From Undaria pinnatifida (taxonomy: Eukaryota; Sar; Phaeophyceae; Laminariales; Alariaceae), in NCBI GenBank assembly GCA_012845835.1, contig JABAKD010000009.1:1303324-1367323 (forward strand): DNA of 64,000 nt. Reading direction: 5' to 3'. The notes under the pieces are model-generated. The model made no database searches and was not told the origin of the DNA. It saw only the letters and a program-made list of their open reading frames with translations. The position numbers and the translations under genes are program-made. Shown in pieces: positions 24,001-36,200 of this stretch. Position 1 is the stretch's first letter; the number at the start of each line of letters is the position of its first letter.

Positions 24001-25293
24001 TGGTGTGCGCGACTACGGGAAGGTATCCCCCTGTGAAGAATTTGAAAAAGAACAAGAAGTGGGTCCCGTTCGAGAGCGTGGCGGGGCGACTAGCCAAGGC
24101 TGTGTCGGTGAGGCTTCGCAAGACTGTCGGTTGTTTGTAGATTGAGCGGTGTTTGGTTTTCGATTGCGCACTTGTAGAAGAGCTTGCTTGCCGGGGAGAA
24201 AGGGGTTGTTTTAGGCGGCTCACGGAATGCGGTGGGGTTGGGTATGCTTGATTCTCCACTACTGTTGAAGCGCTTGCTTGCTGGGGAAAGAGGGGGGTAG
24301 AGATTGTTTACGGCGAAACGGAATGCGATGGAGGTGGGGAGGTGCCGCAATTTCTGTTCATGAAGAACCCGCTGGGCGACAGGGAAGGAGTTTGTGTAGG
24401 CGGCATCTAGCATAAAATAGCCCCCCTTTCCGCTTTCGCCCTTTTTGTGTCTTGTCTTGCGTCGCGTTGTCTCGTTCTGTTGCGTCGGGTCTTAACGTGG
24501 CTTGTCTTGTCTTGGCTTGTGGTCTTGCCTTGTCTTGTCTTGTCTTGGCATGGCAGGTCACGCGTGTTGTCATGCTTCTCGTCTTGTTTGGTGTCGCCTG
24601 ATGTTGTCTGATGTTGCTGTAACGTGACTGCCCTCCGCAGGTTCCTGTGGAGCCGTACTCAAGGCGAGAGTTTCTTCGCGTGCTTAAGCGCTACGCTAGG
24701 GTGGAGGAAGTCGTCGCCGGTGAGAGCACCTAAGCAACCCGCCGTGCCGGTTACGGGGGTGTCGGTATATGCTGCATGTGTCGATGTATGCTGTGTGCGT
24801 GCGTGCGACCGGTCGATGGGTGAGGTGACCGTGCTGTCGCGCGTAGGTTCCGTCGAAAAACAACGACGGGGGAACGACGGGAAGGGGGGTATCAGAACCC
24901 CCCAAAGCGTGATGTAATTCTGCATGCGTCTTTTTTAGCGTCGACGATTGCGACCGATCGAACATGGTACAAGGAGGAGACGCCTGTACGTATTTGTATC
25001 GCGGTGCAGTTGTCTTGTGCCGAGGAGGAACCAACATAATCGACCACGACGCGTGCATACTGGTACATGAGACTAACCTCTTTCGCTTCCCTCCCCCCCA
25101 TCCCCACGGTTGCCTCCCTTTGTTTTGTTGCCCGCGCAATCTTTAACCCCCGCGCCGGTGGCAACGGTGCTCCTTATCAGAGCCGTTGGTTGACATGGAA
25201 GTGGCGAAGGTGCACGCCAAATCAGACGGCCTGGCGGAGTGGGTGTTCGAGACGTGCCAATCTGGCCGATACCGGAACCTCATCCCCGAATGA
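18059..25293 (+). CDS. MRPS29: Mitochondrial small-subunit ribosomal protein mS29 (DAP3)
   Basis: GTP-binding protein of the mitoribosomal small-subunit head. Eleven exons join in phase to about 693 residues: 18059-18556, 19285-19863, 20189-20262, 20696-20807, 21719-21793, 22233-22298, 22864-22995, 23799-24107, 24641-24719, 24939-24985, 25183-25293. The N-terminus (MATRVGLLRARGRARGAHLV) looks like a mitochondrial presequence. The Walker A is GRRGSGKS (residues 366-373) after YLLS, and the Walker B region is VLLAVDEYNELY (490-501), as in DAP3 proteins. WVVLFVPDARNLVQKG and the block following LTATLPLVPRLIATTTSL also fit the family. It is longer than the usual ~400 residues because exons 1-2 add an acidic run (DVEDDDEDWEGEEGEAGEG) and an Ala/Gly-rich stretch (about residues 278-310). 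Intron 7 uses a GC donor (AAG|GCAAGT). The last acceptor is set at CAGAG|CCG to keep phase with exon 10, and this is the least certain junction. Confidence 0.9.
22354..22624. repeat. ATGGT-type pentamer minisatellite
   Basis: In mS29 intron 6. It consists of degenerate (ATGGT)n/(GTGGT)n with ATGGC variants, most regular around 22,483-22,535. The long frames seen on the opposite strand (runs of His, Pro, Tyr) are translations of this repeat, not genes. Confidence 0.9.
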
Positions 25294-28180
25294 GCTCATC
25301 TAACGTACCTGGTATAGCATACCACTCTGTCCGGAAATAGGAGGAACGTCTTGGTATTACTAACGATCACCAAACGGTCTTCACATTTGCGGGCAGGTTG
25401 GTATGCTTATTGGCAATATATTATGAAAACGGTATGATGTCAGCCGTCAGACTCTTTAGTCAACTGACTGAAGTTTTGTTTTGGATGAGACCGGTTTGGT
25501 CCAGGCCCTGCCAAGGAAGAGACTGCGAAAAGTCTCAGCACGGAGTTGGTCGGACCCACCGGACCTGTTGGTGTGGGTGCAACAGTAGAAGCAAAGCGAA
25601 AGTCATACCTGAAACAGTCCGATCAAAAAACGAATTTGCGTTCCTGAGACCCGTTTGACTCTGCGGAATACTACGCCGCGCCAAAAAAATGGGGACACCC
25701 CTTTCGAGCTGGGTGAAGCCGAGTTCTATGACCGTGATTCTACTACCCCCGACCGAGATCTAGACGATTATCCAAGGCTTCCAACCAATCCAAACAAGTT
25801 GATACTAACATTTTTTCTTCTGCGCGAGTTCCTATCGACCGTGTCGTACGCCTCTTTGCATTGCCCTTCGGAAAAAAAATGCACCAAAATGGCCCAAACC
25901 AAGCAGTCATCGATGCTGTAACCGTCAAATATAAAAAACCAAACCCTGTCGAGTTTCAAAAGGGTTCCACCGATTTAGAGCTGCAACATCATTTTTGGGT
26001 GCAAACCACTTGCTTTTATTAATAGTGAGGGATCATTTTTGCCCTACTAGAAAGTTTGACGAGCACCCCCCTCCCCCACTTTCATACGGCATTCTCCGCA
26101 CCGTGCGCCGCGACACCTGCCGACGAGCAAAGCCACTCTATACAGGAATACATGTATTTCGGAAAGCTTCAAGGCGTCTTTTGGTCTTAACCTGCTGGTT
26201 TTGCCGTTGGGGGACGGGTTAGTGAAAGGTGTCAAACCGTGGTCTCTTGAGTATCAGTGCCAGGCAAGGAGGCGAATACTAATATTTTTAAAGTAAGGGG
26301 GGGGTCAAACCGAGGCCTACTATCGTAGCGTCGGTGCCGACGGGGGAGCCGAATTCAAGCCTGACAAGCCCACAAACAAACAAAACAAAACAAAAATTAT
26401 AGGCCCATTGCTTCTTGTGTGGATCCATTCTCTATACCAGGTATATATCTCTGCTGGGCCGAGCGCTCGTCGCACGCCTCTCGGCCGCAAGCGAATCGAA
26501 TTGCAGCCTGCCCTTGCCCTCCATCTATATCACCTCCATTTGAGGCAGGGGTGGGTGGGTGGGTGGTGAAGGGGGATGTCGTCACCCGAGAGCGCACAGA
26601 TTCATGCTGAAGCACTACACAAAAAGCAGTGTTGTTTATCTTTGTGCGCCCATCTTCTCTCTGCCGAGCACCTCTCCACGACGCGTCAAAACCATCAGAA
26701 GCTGTCACTGCCCGTCCGCAAATATATCGGACGCCACCTCCCGCCCCCCACATCCATCCATCCAACGGGCGAGGGAAAAAAAAACTGAAACCGCAGCAAC
26801 CAAGATAATAATGTTTTTTACATACAGGAGGGGGATTGGGACTCGTGTCCTCCGAATACCACAAAACGCACTACTACAGTTAGGGTATACTTCCAAGTAG
26901 TCATGGACTAGGAAAAGAGGGAGGGCATCCTCTCCGCGCCAAAACACGTACCATTAAGGGTACAGAAGAACACCACTGCTCTCGTATGTATTATGTTTAG
27001 GGTTGTTGGACTTTTTTTACCGAAGAACAGAATCTTCAGGGGTCTCGCACCAAGAGACATGCGTAGGGGGCGGCGGTACTCTGCTGTGCGTGTGCTTGAA
27101 AAAAAAAATGAGACGGAGCATCACGGCCCCATCACCATCATCACATGAGCATGAGACGAACCATCACTGCTATCATTATCGCCATCACCACATGCCGTGG
27201 TTTCGTCGTGCGGTTCGTCCTGTGCTTTCAAGGCCCAACCAGTAACTCGGGCGCCCCAATTTCAACCTGCATGGCCATACCGTCAGAGTCCTCCTGTGCT
27301 AAAGAAAACCATTCAGCAGTGCTGCATATGTCCACAGCAGTACAAACTCCCAAAGACATTCCATACTAGAAGCAGTAGCACACGTGCAGCACCAATAGCG
27401 TTCGATTCCATATGACGGTGGGGTCAAGCGCTACAGTACATACAAAAACAAACGCCTTCGCAAACGTCGAAACCACGAAAAAAAGAGGGGTCATCGACGA
27501 CTAGAGTAAAGCGTTTGGGTGGGGGATCAATCGTCCAACAAAAAGAGTGTATACTATATACGAGTAAAAAGCCTTCGTCCTTATCCCAACGCTGCCGTAT
27601 ATTACACCGGACGAGCACCCAGCATCAATCATGCGGGAGTACCCTCCTCCCCCCCTCCGTGCACCCCTCCTGCATTATCTCATCTACCAAGCCTGGAGAA
27701 GTAGCATGCCGGAAGAGGAAGAACCCCTCCCCGTTCCTCAGCCCGCCTCCCGGTCGCAAGTGCCCCACCCACTATCAAAGTGAAAATGACAATCTTAACG
27801 GACGAAACGACTAGGAGTTTAATTATCTTACGGCTCCAGTTTACCCTCCCCTCCCCCCTCCCCCTTCCCGTCCCGCCTCTTCGATTTCCCTCGCTGCCCT
27901 AAGGGTGCAACGGGGGGGCGGGAGCAAAGGTGTCGGTTATTGGTGCTTTTGCCCCTTGACGGACAGTCGTCACGGAAAGCCGCCAAGGTATTCCCTATAC
28001 ATGACCTAGTATATCAGTATGAAGAGGCCTTGACTGTACACAACTAGACAGAGGTACTCCCTATACCAAAACTAGTATCTTGAGTCTCCAGAGGCCTTGA
28101 CCGGTCATAACTACACGGTCAACCGACATATTCGGCCGGGAAGCGGTGGCGGGGGGGGGGGATGGGGTACGAGGCGGTCG
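25294..28180. other. Intergenic region between convergent mS29 and PH gene
   Basis: No gene is recognised. It contains TACCWGGTA motifs at 25,306 and 26,435, an (A)CAAA-rich tract at 26,378-26,396, a C-rich tract at 27,846-27,873, and two diverged ~65-bp direct repeats at about 27,987-28,050 and 28,052-28,115 (each with 'AGAGGCCTTGAC' near its end). Confidence 0.4.
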
Positions 28181-30206
28181 TCAACGGTAGTCGTACTCAT
28201 CATCGGAATCGGAGTCGCCGTTGTTGTTATCCCCCTGATACGTGCTTGATGCCTGCACTATCGCTCTCCCAATCGCTCCTATCCAGTCGTCTTTCTCCTG
28301 AAGAAAAAAATCAAACATGGCAGTGTGGTTGGACGAGATTGCAACGAGCGGGGCGGGATAAAGGTCATACGTCAATAGGGCTGGAAAGGAGGTTAACAAA
28401 TTCTTGAGTATATAGAAAACGACTGTCCAGTACTAAAAACCTTCCACACTACTGTAGACGTCACAAGGATCTGAAGCACTGCTATGTAGCTATGTGCCGT
28501 GCACTCGCGGCATGAACATGCTGTTACAAGCGACTACTAAGTTTGGCGGGGGTACACTAAAATGAACGCAAACACCTCCAGGATAATGGGTTTGTATACC
28601 GACAGCAACTTCAGCAGCAGCAGAAGCTCGGCAAGCATGCATATATACGAGCATAAAAACGGACAGGCAAACACATGATATGGAGAGAAAAACAGAAAGT
28701 CAACAGTCAACTTGACATCCAGACAAAGACCTCCTCGCCTTCTCGGTGTTGGCGTACATGAAGTACGTCGTGTCGTGGGTAGAAACCTCAAGGGCGTTTC
28801 GCTTGCTCGTCTTCTGCTCCGCCGACTTGACCGTCATGCAAGAGCTAAGGTCGATCCTCCCGTGCGGCGTTTCGTACTCGGACTGCAGCCGATGGAAACA
28901 ACAAAAACGTCGCAAAACCAGGTTTTCGGTCACGAGCGTACAAAACGTACAAATACTACGAATAATACCTGGTAATAACCAACACGCAACACGTCAATTT
29001 AAGGAAACAAAAAACGCTCTGTATGCTCCTTCATGGTACCGGGTGGGGGTCGTAGTTGGTAGCGTGGGATGGGGTGCACGCTGCAAATGGGCGCAAGGAG
29101 TGCTTTGGGCCACGTGGTTCGCAAGAGTGTCGCACGAGTGTCAAATAACTGGGATCATTGTATATCTGGTATCGTGTTACCATTATTTTAGCGTTTCTGT
29201 GGACTGCTTGCAGACGCGAAAAATATGTGCGGTATCGTGTAAACGCCAGTACCGCGCCCGGTTATTTTACGTCTTCTGCATGTGCCGCTGTATACTCGTC
29301 GAGCCACTGAGGTTGCAACAGCGTTCATCTCGTGATGTTGCGATAAACACATGGCTCAAAGGCGAATTAATGGAAGTTGCGTCGCGTTGCCTGGCCACCT
29401 TCCTGTCTCACTAGTAATACGAGATCTCGAGTCCCTAATATCTTATCTCTAAAACCTCACTGATATGCTGCTACCATATGCTGCTGATGCCGTGCTATGT
29501 GCTGTCGGTGACGTGCTGGCCGACACTCTACTGTTGCAACAACGCGAAAACAAGAAACTAAAGGTCTGCAGGCCTCGACGGCAGTGGCGCGACAAGTTGG
29601 ACAAATCCAGGATACCTTGAAAAAAAACGAAATAAAAAGGCGCAAGACACGAAGAAATCCCCGACCATCATGCTCGTACATGAAAGTGATAACAGCCGTT
29701 TGTGCTATCCCCGGGGACTTGGTTTTTTTATCTTGACTTAACAAAATGCCCCCTACCGTACCTCTTTGGTATCCCCGCGCACAACTTCATTATAAGCTTT
29801 TTGGCGGCTCTCGTGCGTGGCGCGGCCCTTGGATCCGACGAGCCGCCAAAAGTCAAACAGGGGCTTGGGGTACTCTTGAGTTTTTGGGCCCTTTCGTTTG
29901 GTGTTAGAGGAACCGGTCGCCCCGGTGGCGTATCAGGTTATCCTCGAGCCTGGTATAGGTCAGTTTCGTGAGTTCAAGCCCCGCCGAGTGCATACTCGTA
30001 TAAATTCGTTGGGACTTTTTTCTTGTGCACAAATTGACTTGCGGAAAGCGCGAGAGCGTGAGTCAGCAACATTCGATGAACAATCGACGAGCAGTGGGAT
30101 TGCTGAACCCTATGCGCGATAAAAATTGAAGGCAAGAACCGGGGAGGAGAAGGGATGACACCTGTGACCACGGCTTGTCCAGAAGCTGGAAAGTGAAAGT
30201 GTGCTG

Positions 30207-30248
<42 letters not shown>

Positions 30249-33200
30249 GGCCATCCCTCTGCTCGTCACGACTACCCACCGACAAAGGGCGCAAGCACCC
30301 CCAAGTGTTGTTCTTCCTCCGCTTCTTATTTAATGAAAATATTCTAAAGACGTCAGCTGCGAGCTCGACGAATTTAGGGTCAACTCTCATATTTGCCAGC
30401 TGCGTTGTTGGTACTTGCAAGATACTACAAGTATGTGGGTGAGTTTTTTCTCAATGGGAGGGGTCCTATTCTTGTGAAAAAATACATTTTTTTGGGGGGG
30501 GGGAGTAGCCGACTTTCATTCTCGAATGCTGTATTACGAGTAACATATAAGATAACTAATAATATTCTGTATTCGTACTCCTCCCGATATTAAGGGCCCG
30601 AATTAACGAGGAACTTGCCAAATGCAATATCGATTTTTTTATTTTTATTTTATGAAAAATACACGAAAAAATCAACTTTGGTTCTTATCAAGGAACGGCG
30701 CAGTGCGTTTTAGGAAATAAAAAAATTCAAAAAACGCAAAAGGGTCAACGAACACCCGTGGGCAACGACCGAGGCGAGCGATGGCTCGCGTCCTCCCCGG
30801 AGCGCCGCGGCTAGCGGCAGATTGTTTTTGCCGGCAGCGGTTTGTAGGCTACGGCTCTAGGCGTCTCTTGGATGAGCTGGCGCCACCCCGCCGCCCGACA
30901 CGGGCAGCAGCGACGGGGATATAGCGGTCGAACTTCTGAGCGAAGTCATCATGTGGTAGTCGGTCGTGTAACTTTCGAGGTGCAGGGCGACGAAAAACTG
31001 GGTTTGCGGCGGTCTCGGTTGTTTTCGAAGCGTCGCAGGCGGTCTACGCTGTGCTAAGGACCTTCGGAGGCCGCGCTGCGGCTGCTCCGGTGATCCTACC
31101 TCTCGCAATGGTGGCTTCTCGCCTCTCAATCTGCCGACGACATGGCACCAATTCGCGTGGCCGGCTTCGGTTACACAGAACAAGCCATGTCTAGGTGGAC
31201 AAACTCCCTAAATTGAATTTCGATTTTCGACTAAATTCGACCGAGAAAGTCTTTTTTCACTTTTTGTTGAATTTGATTTTTCGTAATAATTCTGAGAATG
31301 CTTGCTTGGTGATTCATTTCTTGACCAATCAGATGCAAATTACATTCATTTCTATAAAAAAAAATCGAAATTCGATTTGGCAAGTTCCTCGTTAATCTGG
31401 GCCCTAAAGTCGGGGGGGAGAAAAAACAAAATATACCGCCTACCATACATATGAAAGAGAAGTATAGTGGAAACTAGAGTAATAAATAAAAAATATGTGA
31501 TGTTAGATCTAGCTCAAAATTCCCCACCTAGTAAAAATACCAACACTTGCCATAATAGTGGACAAAAAATAGGACCCCTCCCAATAAAAACTCACCCATA
31601 TAGTATACAAGGTTCCCCTCCGGGAAGCGCCTAAGGGAGTGGCGCAAGAACGAAACCCAAACATCCAACATCTGACTGTCTGTAGGCAAATAAGATGTAC
31701 CTGGTGGTAGTAAAAACTATGTTCTTGTCCGCAGCTCGAGAAGCGGAGTGTGGGGAGGCGCCCTCCCGGGTACGGTTCACTCTCTCGCCGTCGTGGGGAA
31801 CCGTAAGTAAGTGGTAATCCCATCAGTACGTACGTGTCCAGCGCCAGTACTCGTACGATGGGGACTTTTTATACGGGCGACTCTTATGCAGTAAATTTTG
31901 CGTGGTAAAAAATAAAAGGACGAATAGGTGGATTTTCAACCGGCAAAAAAACAAATCAGCAGTTGTTCCGTGCGCTGTCTTTCTATCGTGGTTTTGATGT
32001 TTTTCTTTGTTTCCTGTTGTTTCGTACCTGGTATGGAAATCAGCAATTTCAGAATAGGTACTCTTCGTGTCTTGTTGAGCCAGATATTGAACTTAACGAC
32101 GAGTGATACACGCCAGGATGAGCAATCATCCCCCGTCACAGCCAGTTCGTCGCAGAGAGTGCGCGGAATGAGGAACTGTAGGGCTTCTATTGCCGCTGAG
32201 ACAGAGAAGCCCTTTCTCATGTAGCATCAGCGCCTATATCCACTGCTGTTTGTTTCTTAGATTCATGAAAAAATACGCTGGATTGTTTAGATCGTCGTCC
32301 GATTCAAAATCGTCCCCTCGTGGAGACGAAAGTAACTCGCCTCAGCATAGCGAGGACTCGCCACGCGCACATACATGATGTGTCCTACTGCTGCTGCTGT
32401 GCGGCAAGGTTGTACACGTAGCGTTGTGCTGTCCTCATGCTGTCTGGTCCCTGTCATCTGTGGTGTGAGCAAAATCTCCGACCCATAACATTACCCCTCT
32501 GTTATGTACGTAAAAACACTATGTCTACTTGGACGTAAATGTAAGGATGGGTTGGTATATAAATTACCCATCATAAAGTTTCCTATATTACCGCCCGAAT
32601 TGGTGCGATCTATGGACATGCAATGGAGATGCGCACGAAGTGGCAGCACAGCGTAAATATGCGGTATGGTGGGGTGACAAATGGCACGCTCCGATCAAAG
32701 AATCAGCTTCTACAACAGCAGCCACACGCGCATAGAGTTGAGGGCTTTTGATGCTTGGGGGCTGGGCCGCTGCTGGGCGGCAGGATCGTAGCGTGGTGCC
32801 ATCAGCGCCTATATCAACTGCTGTTTGCTTTTTATAGTCAAGCAATATTACGCTGGATTGTTTAGATCGTCGCCCGATTCAAAATCGTCCCCTCGTGGAG
32901 ACGAAAGCAACTCGCCTCAGCATAGCGAGGATTCGCCACGCGCATGTACATGATGTATCCCACTACTGCTGCTGTGCGGTAGGGTTGTACACGTAGCGTT
33001 GTGCCGTCCTCATGTTTAGTACCTGTTATCTGTGGCGTGAGCAAAATCTCCGACACAAAACAATACCCCTTTGGTATGTAGTACGGAAAATACTGCCTCT
33101 TTGGACGCAAATGTAAGGATGGGTTGGTACATCAATTACTATTAAAAATGTTCCTACATTACCGACCAAATTGGCGCAATCTATGGACATGCAATTGAGA

Positions 33201-36200
33201 TGCGTCCGAAGCGGCAGCACACCAGAAATATGGGGTATGGTGGGGTGATAAATGCAACGCTCCGATCAAATAATCAGCCACTACAACAGCAGCCACACGC
33301 GCATACAGTTGCAGGCTGCTGCTGCTAGGGGGCTGGACTGCTGCTGGGCGGCAGGATCGTAGCGTGGTGCTCTGTGCATAAAGAGGGAAAGAAACGTGTA
33401 CCCTCTACGAGCAGAAAAGCCCGGTTTGCATCAAAATTTTACGTACGTACGCGGGGATAAGGGATGCAGAAACCCAATCCCCGGGGATGTTTCGGAAACC
33501 CGGGGATTTGCCTTGAGTGTGCCCAAGGCCGAAAAAAGTTTAAAAGGCTTGCCATGCGCGACACACAGCACGGATCGCGCCCAAACCTCCAGCAACGTGA
33601 GCCCGACGGTCGAATTGTGCCCACACCATCCGACGTTTGGAACAAAGGTGCGAGCACGAAGAGAGTGCTCGAAGGGGAAACAAAAAAATCACAATTATAC
33701 ATATACATAAAAACATATGACAAGTACCAACAACGCAGCTTGCAAAGATGAGTGTTGACCTGAAATTCGTCGAACTCACGGATGACGTCCTTGAAATATT
33801 TTTACAAAATAAATAAATAAATAGAGTGTTTGCGAAAATACGTTTCTAAAAATTTACTTGCCTTCCGCTAAAAAAAGTGAATTGCCTTCCCACCGAGTTT
33901 TTGGTGTGTTTGCGCTAGCGGTAAACAAAATCCTGCAGGCGACGCTTCCGAAATTTAGTAGGGAAACGGGGATGTGCGCGATTGTAATATACGTACTATA
34001 CGAGTACAGCAGCAGCAGTACGAGTACTCCTAGTATTATACGATATACGAGTACTCGTTGTACGTACTCCAGTCTCGAGCCTCTCGTTTCAGGTGCAGCA
34101 GTACCTGGAACACGGTACATGCAAGCACCCAACAGACTACAAATGGCGGTCTGTCTCGCGCGTAAAAAACTCCTTGTGAGCAGGGACTACCTCATTACAC
34201 GTGCTACAAGCAGAGCAACGCCTTCCTCATGCGACGGAAGGGAAGGCGAAGCGCAGTTTCCCCATGGAACGTGGACCTGTTATTGCGAAGCACCACCCTG
34301 CGAAGAATCCGCAGTGAACGCAGCGGTTTAGGGCAGAGGAGTTTCCGCTCCTCTGCCCTAAACCGAAAGTCATGCCACGCTTCAGTCGCGGTGATGTTGG
34401 AGAAGCGCGGTGGCTGCTGTCGCACAGATGGACCGATACGAGTCCTATCTTGCCAGATGCGGCACACGATAGCCGCAATCAAGGCGCGTGGTGTCGCTCT
34501 CTGCGTTGAGGCTCCTCTCCGCGTGCGTGCGTTCGACTCCGCCAGCTGCGAGAAGTTCAACACAGCTTGCAGCAAGCGCTGAACCCTTGGTCACGGACGC
34601 AGAGGGCAGCAACAGACGGTTCATCACCGGCCTGCTGCATATCTCTGATGTTACGCCTGCGCGTCGTGCTCAGGGTACTACCCTCTCAATCCTCCGTGCG
34701 TTCGTATTAGTAGCTTGTGTTGTGTCGTGACAACAGCCGTGGTGCTTCAAACTGGTCCTGCTTAGGGCGCTATAGACCCTTGCAGAGGCGTTCTGCCTCG
34801 GACAAATGCTCGGTGTGTTGTAGGCCAATGAAACAGAGAGACAAAATTTACCGTAACTTTTGATCAAAACCTACCTTCGACAAAGTACATTTTTGCCTTT
34901 TTTTCAAAAATTTACCGCAAATATTGCCTTCGGGACAATTTTTGAAGAAGTAAATTTCTAAAAACGTACTTTCGCAAACACTCTAATGCTCGGAGTAAAT
35001 AAATAAGGAACGAGTCTGTATGACTCGAACCCACGTTTTACGTCTAAATCATGTATATGGTGGATGGTTTGTGGGTGGATGGCTTTGTCAGGGTTGTTGG
35101 TACTCGTGGTTCAATATATAGGAGTGCTTTTGTTTGCTTTTACGATGTACATGCTGCTGAGGTCCGAAATCGCTGGTTATTGAGCGCGAGCTATGAGGCG
35201 GCGGGGAAACGTGCTAATTATGTGGCGGACGTGTCGAGGACGCTGCTGTTTTCGGGAAAACGTTCTTGCCCCCCCCCCCCAGGGCGTTTTCTCTCCGGGG
35301 AACCCTTTTTTTTTGGGCGAAGTCCCCCCTACCTCTTTTTTTGTCCCCGGAGACAATATTTTGTTGAATAACAAACGCTCGCCCCAGGGGTCGTTGGCAG
35401 TGGATAATACGGTACTCCGCCGTGCCGCTACCGCCGTGGGGGGGAAGGTGCCGCTTATTCCCTATTACATTATAGGACGATTTTTAGAGAGAGAGGAAGG
35501 CCCCGGCTGAAATGGAAGCCGAGCCGACCGAGAATCACAATAACGGTCGTTGGCTGCGGGACATCTCTCACCGGAGAGTTCAAACGTTCATGACGGCCGA
35601 CCGCTACCTGGTAGCTTTCAATGGACCTATAGAACCAAAGTCTGGTTGTTCTGAACAACTTGTTGCGACGCTCTTCGTGATGAGAGACCATGCCACTCGG
35701 AGGCACTCGAACACGCGTGTCACATGGCCTTTCCAAGCAATCGGAATATTTACGTAAATAGTCAGTACCCGAAAACACTCCGCGACAACAAGCGAAACGG
35801 GAGGGAGACTTAAGGAAGCAGCCGCGGCGGCGGCAGCGGAAGTAGCAGTACGAGCCAACCTTAACCTAACCCACCTTCGCGAAGAATAAGTTGCTTCCCT
35901 TCAGCACAAAGAACCTGGGTCTCCAATCCTTGAGCCAAGCGCTTTCCTTCCGCAACCAGCCGGCGTGATCGGGGTTGTTGCAATCGTATCGGACCCCGGT
36001 TTTTTGGTCGTGGAAAGGTGGTCGGGCCATAATAGCGGCCATATTAGGATAACCAGGGGGGGCGCACGGAGACGTCAGGAAGGGCCAGGGCGCAATGTCT
36101 TTACCCTCGCCTCCCGAGCTCCGTGCGAATAGACCGAGCGAGACACCCCACGATTGTGGTGCCTGTTTCGGGGCTGTTTCATAGTATTCCCCGACAGCAT

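Noticed and set aside
34204-34582. Overlapping 117-123-codon frames on both strands
   Set aside because: Inside the TA-flanked MITE and spanning a perfect hairpin, which makes both strands look alike. No transposase motifs.
35512-35757. 81-codon + frame in the PH gene intron
   Set aside because: No recognisable domain, no splice context, and antisense to a long intron.
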